A stretch of 64,000 nucleotides of DNA. Source: Virgibacillus halodenitrificans JCM 12304. Lineage in GTDB: Bacteria; Bacillota; Bacilli; Bacillales; Amphibacillaceae. Position numbers and translations under genes: made by a program. The notes under the pieces were generated by a model. It searched no databases. It had not been told where the DNA came from and saw only the letters and a list, made by a program, of their open reading frames with translations. The stretch is from positions 186,001 to 250,000 of the forward strand of contig NZ_BAZS01000001.1 in the NCBI RefSeq assembly GCF_001310895.1, in the 5' to 3' direction. Shown here piece after piece: positions 26,812 to 36,326 of this stretch (within the stretch, counting starts at the first letter, position 1; each line of letters opens with the position of its first letter).

Positions 26812-26853
26812 TCTCATTCGGGCGGGTGCACTTTTCAAACGGGCACTCATCAT
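26812..26853. repeat. Two-unit remnant of the TCTCA array family
   Basis: TCTCATTCG at 26812 and TTTCAAACG at 26833 are exactly 21 bases apart, with GGCGGGTGCA between them as in array D. This looks like a decayed array just after a terminator. Confidence 0.55.
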
Positions 26854-27166
26854 GCTCCTAAACTCTCAATCTCTAGCTAAATCTCCCACATACCAGCTTT
26901 TTCGCCTCCTGCAGCGTGCCTATATAGTACTAAAAAGTCATATGTTTTATAAATGGAAAAACAAGGGAAAACAGTTAATAAGTATCGGTTTTTTGGAAAA
27001 AGACTTCCATCACACATGACTTTTTAACTATTTTCATGACTTTATTATGACTATAATTTCCTATAAATAACCAGTTACTTTTGTTATTATATTAAAACAG
27101 ATATAAATAGAGACAAACAAGATTAATTTGGGCATAAAGGGGTAACAAGTTATTAGGGGGGCTTTT

Positions 27167-27940
27167 ATGATTGATATTCATAACCACATTCTACCTGGTG
27201 TAGATGATGGAGCGAGTTCATTAACGGAGAGTATGGCAATGGCAAGGGAAGCTGTAAAGGAGGGGATCGATACGATTATCGCCACCCCTCACCACAAAAA
27301 CGGGGAGTTTACCAATACAGCTGAACAAATTATTGGTGCAGTGGAATATTTGAATCATAAGTTACAGGAAGAGAATATTTCCGTACAGGTTTTGCCAGGT
27401 CAGGAGACAAGGATCTATGGGGAGATGCTTGAGGACCTGGAAAAGGGAGAATTGCTGCCATTAAACAAAACAAGTGGCTATGTGTTTGTAGAATTGCCAA
27501 CAGAGCATGTCCCACGCTATACGACCCAACTTTTGTTTGATATGCAGATTTCAGGATATAAGCCGATCATTGTGCATCCGGAGCGAAACCATGAATTGAT
27601 GGAAAGTCCGGATAAGTTATATCGGCTTGTGAAAAATGGTGCTTTAACCCAGATTACTGCAGGCAGTATTACGGGTAAAACGGGTAAAAAGGTGCAAAAG
27701 TTTGCTTATCAACTTTTAGAGGCGAATTTGACTCATTTTATCGGCTCTGACGCACATGGTGTGAAGAAACGCAGCTTCTATATGAGAGAAGCACTTGCTG
27801 ATATCAAAAAGCATGTAGGTAATCATACGACGTATCAGCTAATGGAAAATAATGAAGCAATTGTTTCTGGACATGGTGTGTACATGGATCCGCCAGAACG
27901 AATCGCTATGAAAAAGAAGTGGGGTATTTTTTCTAAATAG
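27167..27940 (+). CDS. Capsule tyrosine-protein phosphatase, PHP type (YwqE/CpsB-like)
   Basis: 257 residues, full length. The PHP-domain metal ligands are visible: IDIHNHILPGVDDG (His4, His6), ATPHH, the histidine of VHPERN and GSDAHG. This family dephosphorylates the BY-kinase tyrosine tail. RBS GGGGGG precedes the ATG. A close paralogue follows directly. Confidence 0.92.
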   Translation: MIDIHNHILPGVDDGASSLTESMAMAREAVKEGIDTIIATPHHKNGEFTNTAEQIIGAVEYLNHKLQEENISVQVLPGQETRIYGEMLEDLEKGELLPLNKTSGYVFVELPTEHVPRYTTQLLFDMQISGYKPIIVHPERNHELMESPDKLYRLVKNGALTQITAGSITGKTGKKVQKFAYQLLEANLTHFIGSDAHGVKKRSFYMREALADIKKHVGNHTTYQLMENNEAIVSGHGVYMDPPERIAMKKKWGIFSK

Positions 27941-28052
27941 AAAAGCTGGAAATAAGCTTGTATCGCTCTAAAATGGGACTAATATAGCCTGTCTGTACCT
28001 AATGTTTTCTGTTATAATTTCCTATAAAGATATAAAAATAGGAAGTGAAGAC

Positions 28053-28820
28053 ATGATAGATATTCATAGTCACATTTTACCGGGAATGGATGACGGTGCG
28101 GCAACAATAGAAGATAGTGAGGCGATGGCAAGAGCGGCTGTGGCAGATGGGATTCATACAATCATTGCGACACCACACCATCAGAATGGAAAATACAATA
28201 ATGAAAAAGCAGAGATTTTACCATCGGTAGATCAGCTAAATAGTCATTTACAGGAAAAGGGCATCCCTTTACTCGTGCTGCCAGGGCAGGAAAATCGCTT
28301 GTACGGCGAATTAGTGACACATTTAAAAGCGGGACAACTCGTGACATTGGCGAATGAAACGGACTATGTATTTGTGGAGTTTCCTTCAGGACATGTGCCG
28401 CGTTATGCGAAACAGATGCTGTTTGACATACAGGTAGCAGGCTTTAAGCCGGTGATTGTTCATCCGGAGAGAAATAGAGAGATCATGGAGCATCCATCTG
28501 TTTTATACAATTTTGTGGATAAGGGTGCATTATCTCAAGTGACTGCTGCAAGTATTGCAGGCAAGTTTGGCAAAAATGTACAAAAGTTTGCTCATCAATT
28601 GATTGAGGCGGACTTAACGCATTTTGTCGCATCTGATGCGCATAATACAACTTCCAGAGGTTTTTGTATGCAGGAGGCGTTTGAAGAGGTTAGTAAGCGA
28701 CATGGTTCGCAAACGAGCTTTTTCTTAATGGAGAATGCGCAGCTTCTTGTGGAAGGATTAAATGTGAATCGGAATGAGCCTGAACAAGTGAAGAGGAAAA
28801 AGTTCCTCGGTTTGTTTTAA
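28053..28820 (+). CDS. Second PHP-type tyrosine phosphatase (paralogue)
   Basis: 255 residues from ATG 28053, which follows AGGAAGTGA; upstream in-frame ATGs lack a site. All metal-binding motifs of the first copy are kept (IDIHSHILPGMDDG, ATPHH, VHPERN, ASDAHN). The promoter-like TATAATTTCCTATAAA occurs before both copies, so gene and promoter were duplicated together and then diverged. Two phosphatases for one visible kinase suggests a second kinase elsewhere or different targets. Confidence 0.9.
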   Translation: MIDIHSHILPGMDDGAATIEDSEAMARAAVADGIHTIIATPHHQNGKYNNEKAEILPSVDQLNSHLQEKGIPLLVLPGQENRLYGELVTHLKAGQLVTLANETDYVFVEFPSGHVPRYAKQMLFDIQVAGFKPVIVHPERNREIMEHPSVLYNFVDKGALSQVTAASIAGKFGKNVQKFAHQLIEADLTHFVASDAHNTTSRGFCMQEAFEEVSKRHGSQTSFFLMENAQLLVEGLNVNRNEPEQVKRKKFLGLF

Positions 28821-29396
28821 AGGGAGATGCCAGAGACTGTATCTTAGTTTCTGTGCGTCTTTTTTTTATGCGCTGTAATCGTGGTTAGAGTCAAAAAACA
28901 ATAGAATTTAGACTAAAAACTAAATGGCAGCGTCATCTCGCTGCGGAAAAATACTGCGCTGGGAGTAATTCATTTATCAGCAAGTACTCATTTACAGTCA
29001 TTAGAAACTACAAATTACTAATTGATTGGAGCGGAAAGTGTCCCTCTGCAGCGGAGGTTAATGGGAGCATAAGGAAAACTAGACATGGTTAATGCGACCA
29101 TAACAGGCTTCTCTAAATAAACGGAATACAACATAACAAACACAACAAGCCGTACATCGCTAATCAAGCACTACTAACACCCTATGCCCAACAATACTGC
29201 TACCAGGGCCCCCTTACAAAATAGGGATGGGCTAATACGATTAATACATACTTTCACTACATCAAGTTAAAGGTAAGCTCAAATTCAAAATACTACCTAC
29301 ACTAATTTATTCATTTCTAAAGGCTTTGCATTATTATGTATACCTTTTGACCTATACTAATTAATAGACCAATCATTGTGGAAAGGGGATGGGGAG
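28821..29396. other. Gene-free AT-rich stretch
   Basis: After the phosphatase gene comes a weak stem (AGAC...GTCT) with eight Ts near 28860-28867 that may terminate transcription. The remaining 500 bases carry no convincing gene, repeat or promoter that I could identify. Confidence 0.5.
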
Positions 29397-30064
29397 TTGG
29401 AACAGATTCAGGTGCTGATTGTAGAGGAGCAATCATTAATGCGGGAGGGGATTGCAGCGATCATTAATCATACAGAGGACATGGCCGTTGCGGCAATGGC
29501 TGACAGTGGCAGAAGGCCATTGACTATATTCGAAGGCAACCGCCGGACGTGGTGCTGCTGGACCTTCATATGGAGGATCTGGATGGGATTAAAACAGCAA
29601 GCACAATAAAGGAAGCTTGGCCCTCGGTGCAAATAATCTTTCTGACTTCATTTGCTGAGGAAGAACTGATTTTACGGGGGATTGATGTTGGTGGAGCTGG
29701 ATTCCTATTAAAAGAAATCCGTGCACAGACATTGGTTCGCTCGATCAGACAGGTGCATGATGGGGACGTTGTTTATTCTGGGCAAGCTGCAAGAATACTA
29801 ATCAACAAGATTCGTGAGCTTACATTAAGTGAGAAGGAAATATTGGGGAAGCGCTTGGAAAACCGGGGGATTCATCTGACAAAGCGTGAGCTTGATATTA
29901 CGTATTTATTTATGAGTCGAATGACGAATAAACAAATTGCGCAAAAGTTATACCTCGGGGAAGGCACCGTAAAGAATTATATTAGTGAAATTTATAATAA
30001 ACTTGGAAACCGGAATCGCAAGCATAATATCAATTTTCTGAAAGAAGTGTTAAATAGAAAGTAA
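29397..30064 (+). pseudogene. NarL/LuxR-type response regulator, interrupted by a frameshift
   Basis: About 222 residues when joined. TTG 29397 follows AAAGGGGATGG. The N-terminal half (QVLIVEEQSLMREGIAAIINH) and the phosphorylation-site strand (DVVLLDLHMEDLDG) are in different frames; one missing base near 29503-29515 separates them. The C-terminal LuxR helix-turn-helix (LTKRELDITYLFMSRMTNKQIAQKL) is intact. It sits between the capsule phosphatases and EpsC and may once have controlled polymer genes. Pseudogene or sequence error; no sensor kinase is nearby. Confidence 0.8.
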
Positions 30065-30157
30065 TGGAAGTTATTACTTTTATTTGTAAAAGTAACTAAA
30101 AATATGACTAAATATTTAGTACTATTGAAATATATCTTTTTTACTAGGGGAGAAGAG

Positions 30158-30841
30158 ATGGACAGAATATGCTACACGAGCACAATGGATTATATACCCT
30201 CTGTTATACAATCCATTAACAAAGAGGCAGATATGCAAATTGATTTTGTAACATATACAGAGAATATTCGACGTTTAATGGTGCTTGCCAATCCAACAAT
30301 ACTTCTATTTGATATCGAGGGGATAGAAAAATCAGAAGTTCAGCATACGATCACTTATTTAAAGCAAGAATTGACAGGGGTAAGCATCATTATTCTGACC
30401 GCACCAGTACATGAGGGCAGCTCTTTATGGTTGATTGAAGCTGGGATTGATAGTGTCATAGAGAAAAAGGAGCATATACATACAAACATTGTTTCGACAA
30501 TTCGAACGGCCGCAGAAGGCCATTTTATTATGCCTTCTAAGCTGATTTCTCCGCTATTATCTGAGTTACAAGAGTTGAAAGTAGCGAATTTTGACATCTT
30601 TTACCGAAAGCTGTATGACTTCGATATTGAGTTATCCAAGCGGGAGGCAGAGGTTGCCTACTTAATGAAGCAAGGACTGAAGAATGGAACCATTGCAAAA
30701 AAGCTGCAATTATCGGAAGGGACAATTAAGGTCCATGTAAACCATATTTACAAAAAATTTCCTATTAAACGCAGACGCAATGTGATAGAATTATTAAATA
30801 AGATCATGGTAGAAAAAAATCTACAATTACCTACATATTAA
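30158..30841 (+). CDS. LuxR-type regulator with divergent receiver domain
   Basis: 227 residues from ATG 30158 (RBS GGGGAGA). The C-terminal 65 residues form a LuxR helix-turn-helix (LSKREAEVAYLMKQGLKNGT, then SEGTIKVHVNHIY). The N-terminal 120 residues resemble a receiver domain (ILLFDIEG, VSIIILTAP) but the acidic pocket is poorly kept, so phosphorylation is doubtful. It lies 39 bases before epsC and may regulate the polysaccharide operon. Confidence 0.8.
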   Translation: MDRICYTSTMDYIPSVIQSINKEADMQIDFVTYTENIRRLMVLANPTILLFDIEGIEKSEVQHTITYLKQELTGVSIIILTAPVHEGSSLWLIEAGIDSVIEKKEHIHTNIVSTIRTAAEGHFIMPSKLISPLLSELQELKVANFDIFYRKLYDFDIELSKREAEVAYLMKQGLKNGTIAKKLQLSEGTIKVHVNHIYKKFPIKRRRNVIELLNKIMVEKNLQLPTY

Positions 30842-30879
30842 TTGGAAAAATTACTATAGAATAGAAAGGAGCGAAGGCT

Positions 30880-32709
30880 TTGACATATCGAACAAGACTG
30901 ACATTGTTGATCATTCTCGACTCCCTGATTGTCAGTACTGCGATTTTTATCGCATCTTGGATTGTATATCCTTCGACAAATGTTTCACAGCTTGATGCGA
31001 TCATTATTAGTGCGATAGCTCTATTAGTCTTTCATCATCTTTTCGCATTTATTTATAAGCTGTATAACAAAGTATGGGCCTATGCGAGTATTGGAGAATT
31101 AATAGCGATTGTGAAGGCCATTACGCTGTCGATTATTGCGGCGGGGATTGTGCAATATCTGTTTAATGACTTTGCGGTCTATCGTAGAGCATTACTTATT
31201 ACATGGATGCTGCATATCACTTTAATTGGTGGATCCCGATTTGTATGGCGGATATATCGTGACCGTTATATTGCAAAAGCGGACAACCAGAAGCGTACTT
31301 TAATTGTAGGTGCTGGATCGGCTGGAGCAATGATTGCAAGGCAGCTGAAGAATGATCACAACAATCAGGAATTGTTACCAGTGGCTTTCGTAGATGATGA
31401 CATAAATAAACAAAAGATGCAATTGTTTGGTCTTCCTGTAGCAGGTACTGTGAAAGAAATTCCGAACATTGTAAAAAATCTGGAGATCCAGCATATCGTC
31501 ATTGCGATTCCTTCCTTGAAGAATGGCGCATTGGAGAAAATTGTAGAACAGTGTAATAAAACAACAGCCAAGGTGCAGATGATCCCGAAAATTGAGGATC
31601 TGATGACAGGCAGAGTGTCTGTCAGCCATTTGAAAAATGTCGAGGTAGAGGATCTGCTTGGGCGGGAGCCTGTGAAGCTGGATATTAACGCAATCTCGGA
31701 ATATGTGACAGACAATACGGTAATGGTGACAGGAGCAGGTGGCTCGATCGGTTCAGAAATCTGCCGACAGATCATGAAATTCAATCCAGGCAAAATTGTG
31801 CTATTCGGACATGGCGAATTTAGCATTTATACTATTGATATGGAATTACGTAATAGATACAAAGATGCCAACATTGAAATCGTGCCTGTTATCGGGGATG
31901 TTCAGGATCGTGACCGTGTGTTTGAAGTCATCAAAGAACAGCAGCCAGCGATCATTTATCATGCTGCTGCACATAAGCATGTGCCGTTAATGGAATACAA
32001 TCCACATGAAGCAGTGAAAAATAATATCGTCGGCACTAAAAATGTCGCAGAAGCTGCCGATACATTTGGTGTGAGTACCTTTGTAATGGTTTCGACAGAT
32101 AAAGCAGTTAATCCGACAAACGTAATGGGTGCAACCAAGCGTGTTGCCGAAATGGTTGTCCAGGATATGGCAAGAAAAAGTAAAACGAAATTTGTCGCTG
32201 TCCGATTTGGGAATGTACTCGGAAGCCGAGGCAGTGTGATCCCGCTCTTCAAGAAACAAATCGAACAAGGTGGCCCAGTAACCGTAACGGACCCGGAAAT
32301 GACCCGTTACTTTATGACAATTCCAGAAGCATCCCGACTAGTTATCCAGGCAGGAACGTTGGCAAGAGGTGGCGAGATCTTTGTCTTGGATATGGGCGAG
32401 CCTGTAAAGATTGTCGATTTGGCAAGAAACCTTATCAAACTATCAGGCTACTCGGAGGAAGAGATTCCAATTCAGTTCTCAGGTATCAGGCCTGGGGAGA
32501 AGATGTATGAGGAGCTTCTTGGTGAAGATGAGGTGCATCCTGATGCGGTGTATGAGAAGATTTATGTCGGTCGGACGATGGATGTGGATGCGGCATTGTT
32601 CCTTAATTTAATTGATCGGTTTGAGGGTTATGATGCGGTTGAGTTGAAGGATAAGTTGATGGGTATTGTGTTTATGGAGAAGACATTGTTGAGTGTGAAG
32701 GGGAGTTAG
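30880..32709 (+). CDS. epsC: Membrane nucleotide-sugar 4,6-dehydratase (EpsC/CapD/PglF-like)
   Basis: 609 residues, starting at TTG after AAAGGAG. Four N-terminal helices (residues about 8-110), a Rossmann-like linker (LIVGAGSAGAMIARQL near 142-157), then an SDR domain with TGAGGSIGSE near 285-294 and the active-site stretch VSTDKAVNP...MGATKR. The family converts UDP-GlcNAc to the 4-keto-6-deoxy sugar, the first step to bacillosamine or QuiNAc. The later aminotransferase and acetyltransferase genes fit that route. Confidence 0.9.
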   Translation: MTYRTRLTLLIILDSLIVSTAIFIASWIVYPSTNVSQLDAIIISAIALLVFHHLFAFIYKLYNKVWAYASIGELIAIVKAITLSIIAAGIVQYLFNDFAVYRRALLITWMLHITLIGGSRFVWRIYRDRYIAKADNQKRTLIVGAGSAGAMIARQLKNDHNNQELLPVAFVDDDINKQKMQLFGLPVAGTVKEIPNIVKNLEIQHIVIAIPSLKNGALEKIVEQCNKTTAKVQMIPKIEDLMTGRVSVSHLKNVEVEDLLGREPVKLDINAISEYVTDNTVMVTGAGGSIGSEICRQIMKFNPGKIVLFGHGEFSIYTIDMELRNRYKDANIEIVPVIGDVQDRDRVFEVIKEQQPAIIYHAAAHKHVPLMEYNPHEAVKNNIVGTKNVAEAADTFGVSTFVMVSTDKAVNPTNVMGATKRVAEMVVQDMARKSKTKFVAVRFGNVLGSRGSVIPLFKKQIEQGGPVTVTDPEMTRYFMTIPEASRLVIQAGTLARGGEIFVLDMGEPVKIVDLARNLIKLSGYSEEEIPIQFSGIRPGEKMYEELLGEDEVHPDAVYEKIYVGRTMDVDAALFLNLIDRFEGYDAVELKDKLMGIVFMEKTLLSVKGS

Positions 32710-32740
32710 TTTGGATAGGGTCTTTTGGCGACCGCAGAGT

Positions 32741-32848
32741 GAAAATATACTCGCTTTCCGCGGGCAATGCTTCAGCTTCCTCGGAAGAAAACCACTTCCT
32801 GCGGGATCTTCAGCTATTGCTTTTCCCGCAGGAGTCTCGCATATTTTC
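32741..32848. repeat. Dispersed Bacillaceae-type intergenic repeat
   Basis: About 108 bases bounded by inverted GAAAATAT and ATATTTTC, with GC-rich internal blocks (CGCTTTCCGCGGGC, GCTTCAGCTTCCTCGG, CCCGCAGGAGTCTCGC). I recognise this pattern from many Bacillaceae intergenic regions. Source and function are not established here. Confidence 0.6.
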
Positions 32849-32918
32849 TTCTGCTGTTAGGGATTAACTTCCTACTCCTACTAACCAATACTGGTAAATA
32901 AAAATGGGGGTTATTTGA

Positions 32919-33794
32919 TTGAAAACAGTCAAAAAGGCTATTATACCGGCAGCAGGGTTGGGAACAAGATTTTTACCTGCGACAAAAGCAATGCCTAAGG
33001 AGATGTTGCCGATTGTTGATAAGCCTACGATTCAGTATATTGTGGAAGAAGCTGTGGCTTCTGGGATAGAAGATATTATTATTGTAACAGGTAAGGGTAA
33101 GCGTGCGATTGAGGATCATTTTGATAATAACTTTGAACTGGAAGATAATCTGGTAAAAAAAGAAAAGTTTACATTACTAGAAAAAGTGAAGCAGCCTTCC
33201 CAAGTGGATATTCATTATATCCGACAAAAAGAACCAAAAGGACTTGGCCATGCAGTATGGTGTGCACGTAAGTTTATTGGCAATGAGCCATTTGCTGTAT
33301 TGTTGGGTGATGATATTGTTCGTTCAGCAACACCTTGCTTACGTCAGTTGATTGAGCAGTTTGAAGAGACAAGCAGCTCTGTTGTAGGTGTGCAGCAAGT
33401 ACCGATGGAAGAAACACATCGATATGGGATTGTGGAACCGAGTACGGTAGAGGGTAGAAGGTATCAGGTGAATAATTTTGTTGAGAAGCCTGCGCAGGGC
33501 ACATCACCTTCCAATTTGGCGATTATGGGACGTTATGTATTTACACCGGAAATTTTTGATTTTCTGGATAGACAAGAAATTGGTGCAGGTGGAGAAATTC
33601 AATTGACGGATGCGATTCAGATGTTGAATGAGCTACAAAAGGTGTATGCTTATGACTTTGAAGGCAAGCGATATGATGTTGGTGAAAAGCTTGGCTTTGT
33701 AAAGACGACAATTGATTTGGCTTTGGAGAATGAAGAGATTAAGGATGAATTGTTGGCTTATTTGAGAGAGAAGGCTAGTGGGGTTGAGGTTTAG
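32919..33794 (+). CDS. galU: UTP-glucose-1-phosphate uridylyltransferase
   Basis: Makes UDP-glucose from UTP and glucose-1-P; 291 residues, full length (GtaB/GalU). The N-terminal signature [20 protein letters not shown], the following [12 protein letters not shown], and the EKP motif ([10 protein letters not shown]) are intact. It starts at TTG after GGGGG. In this locus it supplies UDP-glucose, which Ugd (46651) oxidises to UDP-glucuronate. Confidence 0.95.
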   Translation: MKTVKKAIIPAAGLGTRFLPATKAMPKEMLPIVDKPTIQYIVEEAVASGIEDIIIVTGKGKRAIEDHFDNNFELEDNLVKKEKFTLLEKVKQPSQVDIHYIRQKEPKGLGHAVWCARKFIGNEPFAVLLGDDIVRSATPCLRQLIEQFEETSSSVVGVQQVPMEETHRYGIVEPSTVEGRRYQVNNFVEKPAQGTSPSNLAIMGRYVFTPEIFDFLDRQEIGAGGEIQLTDAIQMLNELQKVYAYDFEGKRYDVGEKLGFVKTTIDLALENEEIKDELLAYLREKASGVEV

Positions 33795-34516
33795 GGGTTA
33801 ATTCTGATTCCCTTGTTAAACCTTGCGGTTTAAGATGATAAACTAGAACTTATAGGTGTTATAAATGTTTAATCAATCGTTTGTTTAGGTGAATGCATGG
33901 GAGGGTTGGACATATTGTAGTGTCTTAGCCCTTTTATGTGTGTTTGGGTGTCACACCTAGAACAATATTGACTTAAATAATTTTGATAGGGTTTGATATG
34001 TTACCTTTGGTACCTAAGTTATCTACCCTGCAAGTTGGATGGTTAAACATAGCAATTGAGCTTTTTTATAATTTTTTGTTTGTACATAATTTGAGGCGTC
34101 TCGCGGGCACCTAATGACTACTATAGCTACTTCGTAGCTAGTTTACATATATAGGTGATGTGTCCTTACCTTTATCAATGGATGTACTCGGCTGTGCTGT
34201 GGATTCAAATACCTTAGACGCGTTTGTTGTCAGGAGTGTGGCGTGAGGCGGGGTTAGATGCCCTGTATTAAAATATTGTAATTGCCTTGCGGGCTGTTTA
34301 TCGTCTAGCGGTGAACTGTCAGTGAGATGCAGGAAAGAAACAGAGAGAACAGAGTACTGAGGAGTATGATATTGAAACTCACTTATTAAAAATTTCGTAT
34401 TGAGTACCAGACGTTTTTAGTAGTTTAGCAGTTAATTGGATTAAAACTTAGGGATCCAATTAAGTCTTAATCTACTAAAGTTATTAATTTATTCAAAATA
34501 GGAAGGAAGACTCTAA
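33795..34516. other. Long gene-free leader region with several hairpins
   Basis: 722 bases separate galU from the sugar-assembly genes. Visible structures are TTAAACC/GGTTTAA (33816-33833), TAGCTAC-TTC-GTAGCTA (34124-34140) and the two-stem element at 34416-34479. No open frame with a ribosome site was found. A long 5' leader for the downstream operon is plausible, since the genes from 34517 to 47817 are tightly packed. Confidence 0.5.
34416..34479 (+). ncRNA. Two-stem leader element upstream of the sugar operon
   Basis: Outer arms TTTAGTAG (34416-34423) and CTACTAAA (34472-34479) enclose an 8/8 internal loop and inner arms TTAATTGGAT (34432-34441) and ATCCAATTAA (34454-34463). All 18 pairs are perfect. 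No T run follows, so it is not a simple terminator. It ends 37 bases before the aminotransferase start and may be a regulatory or antitermination RNA, or a protein-binding DNA site. Confidence 0.45.
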
Positions 34517-35647
34517 TTGGGAACTAATCAAGTAAACGAAAAAATTTATCTTTCCTCACCTCATATGAGTGATCAGGGATATGAAATGCAATATATAAAG
34601 GAAGCTTTTGATACAAACTGGATTGCACCCCTTGGTGAAAACGTAAATGGGTTTGAAAGAGAATTAGCTGAAAAAGTGGGTTCTAAAGCTGCTGCAGCAC
34701 TGTCTTCTGGAACAGCTGCTATTCATCTAGCTCTTAAAGCAGCGGAAGTTGAAGAAGGAGATATTGTATTCTGTCCATCACTTACTTTCTCAGCCACAGC
34801 AAATCCTATTATCTATCAAAATGCAATTCCTGTTTTTATAGATAGTGATTTTGAGACTTGGAACATGTGCCCTAAAGCATTGGAAGAAGCTTTTGAGAAA
34901 TATCCAGAAGTTAAAGCAGTTATTGTAGTTCATTTATATGGTTTATCGGCTGATATGGATAAAATAATGAAGCTATGTAAGAAACATAATGTCGTTGTCA
35001 TTGAAGATGCAGCAGAGTCGTTAGGTGGTTACTACAAAGGTCAACATACAGGAACATTTGGTGATTATGGCATCTTTTCTTTTAATGGTAATAAAATTAT
35101 TACTGCTTCCGCTGGTGGGATGTTGGTTTCTAATAATGAAGAGAAAATAGCAAAGGCGAGGTTTTGGGCTACTCAATCAAGAGATCAAGCACGACACTAT
35201 CAACATAGTGAATTAGGATTTAATTATCGTATGAGCAATGTTGTTGCAGGTATTGGTCGAGGGCAGCTTAAAGTATTAAACGAAAGAGTAGAAAAGAAAA
35301 AGTATATATATAATTTCTATAAGAAAGAACTTAGTGAACTTGAAGGTGTTGAGTTTATGCCGATTAATGAGTGGGATGAACCAAACTATTGGTTAAGCTC
35401 GATGACTCTTACTGGCAAGGTAAGACCGATTGATATTATAGAGGCTCTTGAAGAAGATAATATAGAATCACGACCTGTTTGGAAACCAATGCATTTGCAG
35501 CCATTCTTTGAGAAATACGACTTTGTAGGTGAGGGTATTTCAGAGAAGTTGTTTGAGAATGGTGTTTGCTTGCCTTCTGATACGAAAATTACGGATGGAG
35601 AGTTGAAAAGGGTTGTAAAGATTATTAAGGGAGTGTGGATAGAATAA
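34517..35647 (+). CDS. epsN: Sugar aminotransferase, DegT/DnrJ/EryC1 family (PglE/EpsN-like)
   Basis: PLP enzyme of 376 residues, starting at TTG after AGGAAGG. PLP-binding features: SSGTAAIHLAL (63-73), EDAAESLG (163-170) and the Schiff-base lysine K193 in SFNGNKIITA. It would aminate the 4-keto sugar made by EpsC. It overlaps the next gene by one base (TAATG). Order aminotransferase, sugar-phosphate transferase, acetyltransferase mirrors EpsN-EpsL-EpsM and PglE-C-D, so the product is probably a bacillosamine-type sugar. Confidence 0.92.
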   Translation: MGTNQVNEKIYLSSPHMSDQGYEMQYIKEAFDTNWIAPLGENVNGFERELAEKVGSKAAAALSSGTAAIHLALKAAEVEEGDIVFCPSLTFSATANPIIYQNAIPVFIDSDFETWNMCPKALEEAFEKYPEVKAVIVVHLYGLSADMDKIMKLCKKHNVVVIEDAAESLGGYYKGQHTGTFGDYGIFSFNGNKIITASAGGMLVSNNEEKIAKARFWATQSRDQARHYQHSELGFNYRMSNVVAGIGRGQLKVLNERVEKKKYIYNFYKKELSELEGVEFMPINEWDEPNYWLSSMTLTGKVRPIDIIEALEEDNIESRPVWKPMHLQPFFEKYDFVGEGISEKLFENGVCLPSDTKITDGELKRVVKIIKGVWIE

Positions 35648-36279
35648 TGAATAATTATAAAAGTGGTGTTTATAGAAGGTTTCTAAAAAGACCGATGGAT
35701 TTTATACTTTCTTTAATTGCTATCATTATTCTTACTCCTTTGTTTTTAATTATTATACTACTAGTTAAGTTTAAACTTGGGAGCCCGGTAATTTTTAAAC
35801 AAGAGCGACCTGGGTTGAATGAGGAAATATTTACGATGTATAAATTTAGGACGATGACGAATGAAAAAGATGAGAATGGCAATCTTTTACCAAATCATTT
35901 AAGGCATACAAGATTTGGAAATGTTTTGCGCTCTACTTCATTAGATGAACTTCCTGAATTATTAAATGTTATAAAAGGTGACATGTCTCTTATAGGACCA
36001 AGACCATTATTAATAGATTATTTACCTCTATATAATGAATATCAAAAACATAGACATGATGTAAGACCGGGGCTATCTGGTTTAGCACAAGTAATGGGCA
36101 GAAATGCAATATCATGGGAGGAAAAATTCAAATATGATATTGAGTATGTTGAGAATATAACTTTTACTGTAGATTGTCGTTTAATGATAAGAACAATAAC
36201 AAAGGTCTTTAAGAGAGAAGATGTTAATAATAATGAAAAAATAACTATGGACAGGTTTCGAGGAACAGTGAATAAGTGA
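35647..36279 (+). CDS. epsL: Undecaprenyl-phosphate sugar-1-phosphate transferase (PglC/EpsL-like)
   Basis: 210 residues. It starts at ATG 35647, inside the stop codon of the aminotransferase gene. One N-terminal reentrant helix (about residues 15-40) is followed by the catalytic core: QERPGLNEEIFTMYKFRTM, then SLDELPELLNVIKGDMSLIG and PRP. This small single-domain form primes repeat-unit synthesis by moving sugar-1-P onto the lipid carrier. The natural donor here would be the diNAc-bacillosamine-type sugar. Confidence 0.93.
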   Translation: MNNYKSGVYRRFLKRPMDFILSLIAIIILTPLFLIIILLVKFKLGSPVIFKQERPGLNEEIFTMYKFRTMTNEKDENGNLLPNHLRHTRFGNVLRSTSLDELPELLNVIKGDMSLIGPRPLLIDYLPLYNEYQKHRHDVRPGLSGLAQVMGRNAISWEEKFKYDIEYVENITFTVDCRLMIRTITKVFKREDVNNNEKITMDRFRGTVNK

Positions 36280-36326
36280 TTAAAAATAATTTCATGAAAG
36301 TTTATTATGAGGTGTTTTTCTATACT

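Noticed and set aside
34124-34140. TAGCTAC-TTC-GTAGCTA hairpin as a terminator
   Set aside because: No T run follows and the stem is AT-rich; listed only as part of the leader.
33795-34516. EAR antitermination RNA
   Set aside because: Position would fit, but I could not match known EAR sequence or structure; kept only as an unnamed structured leader.
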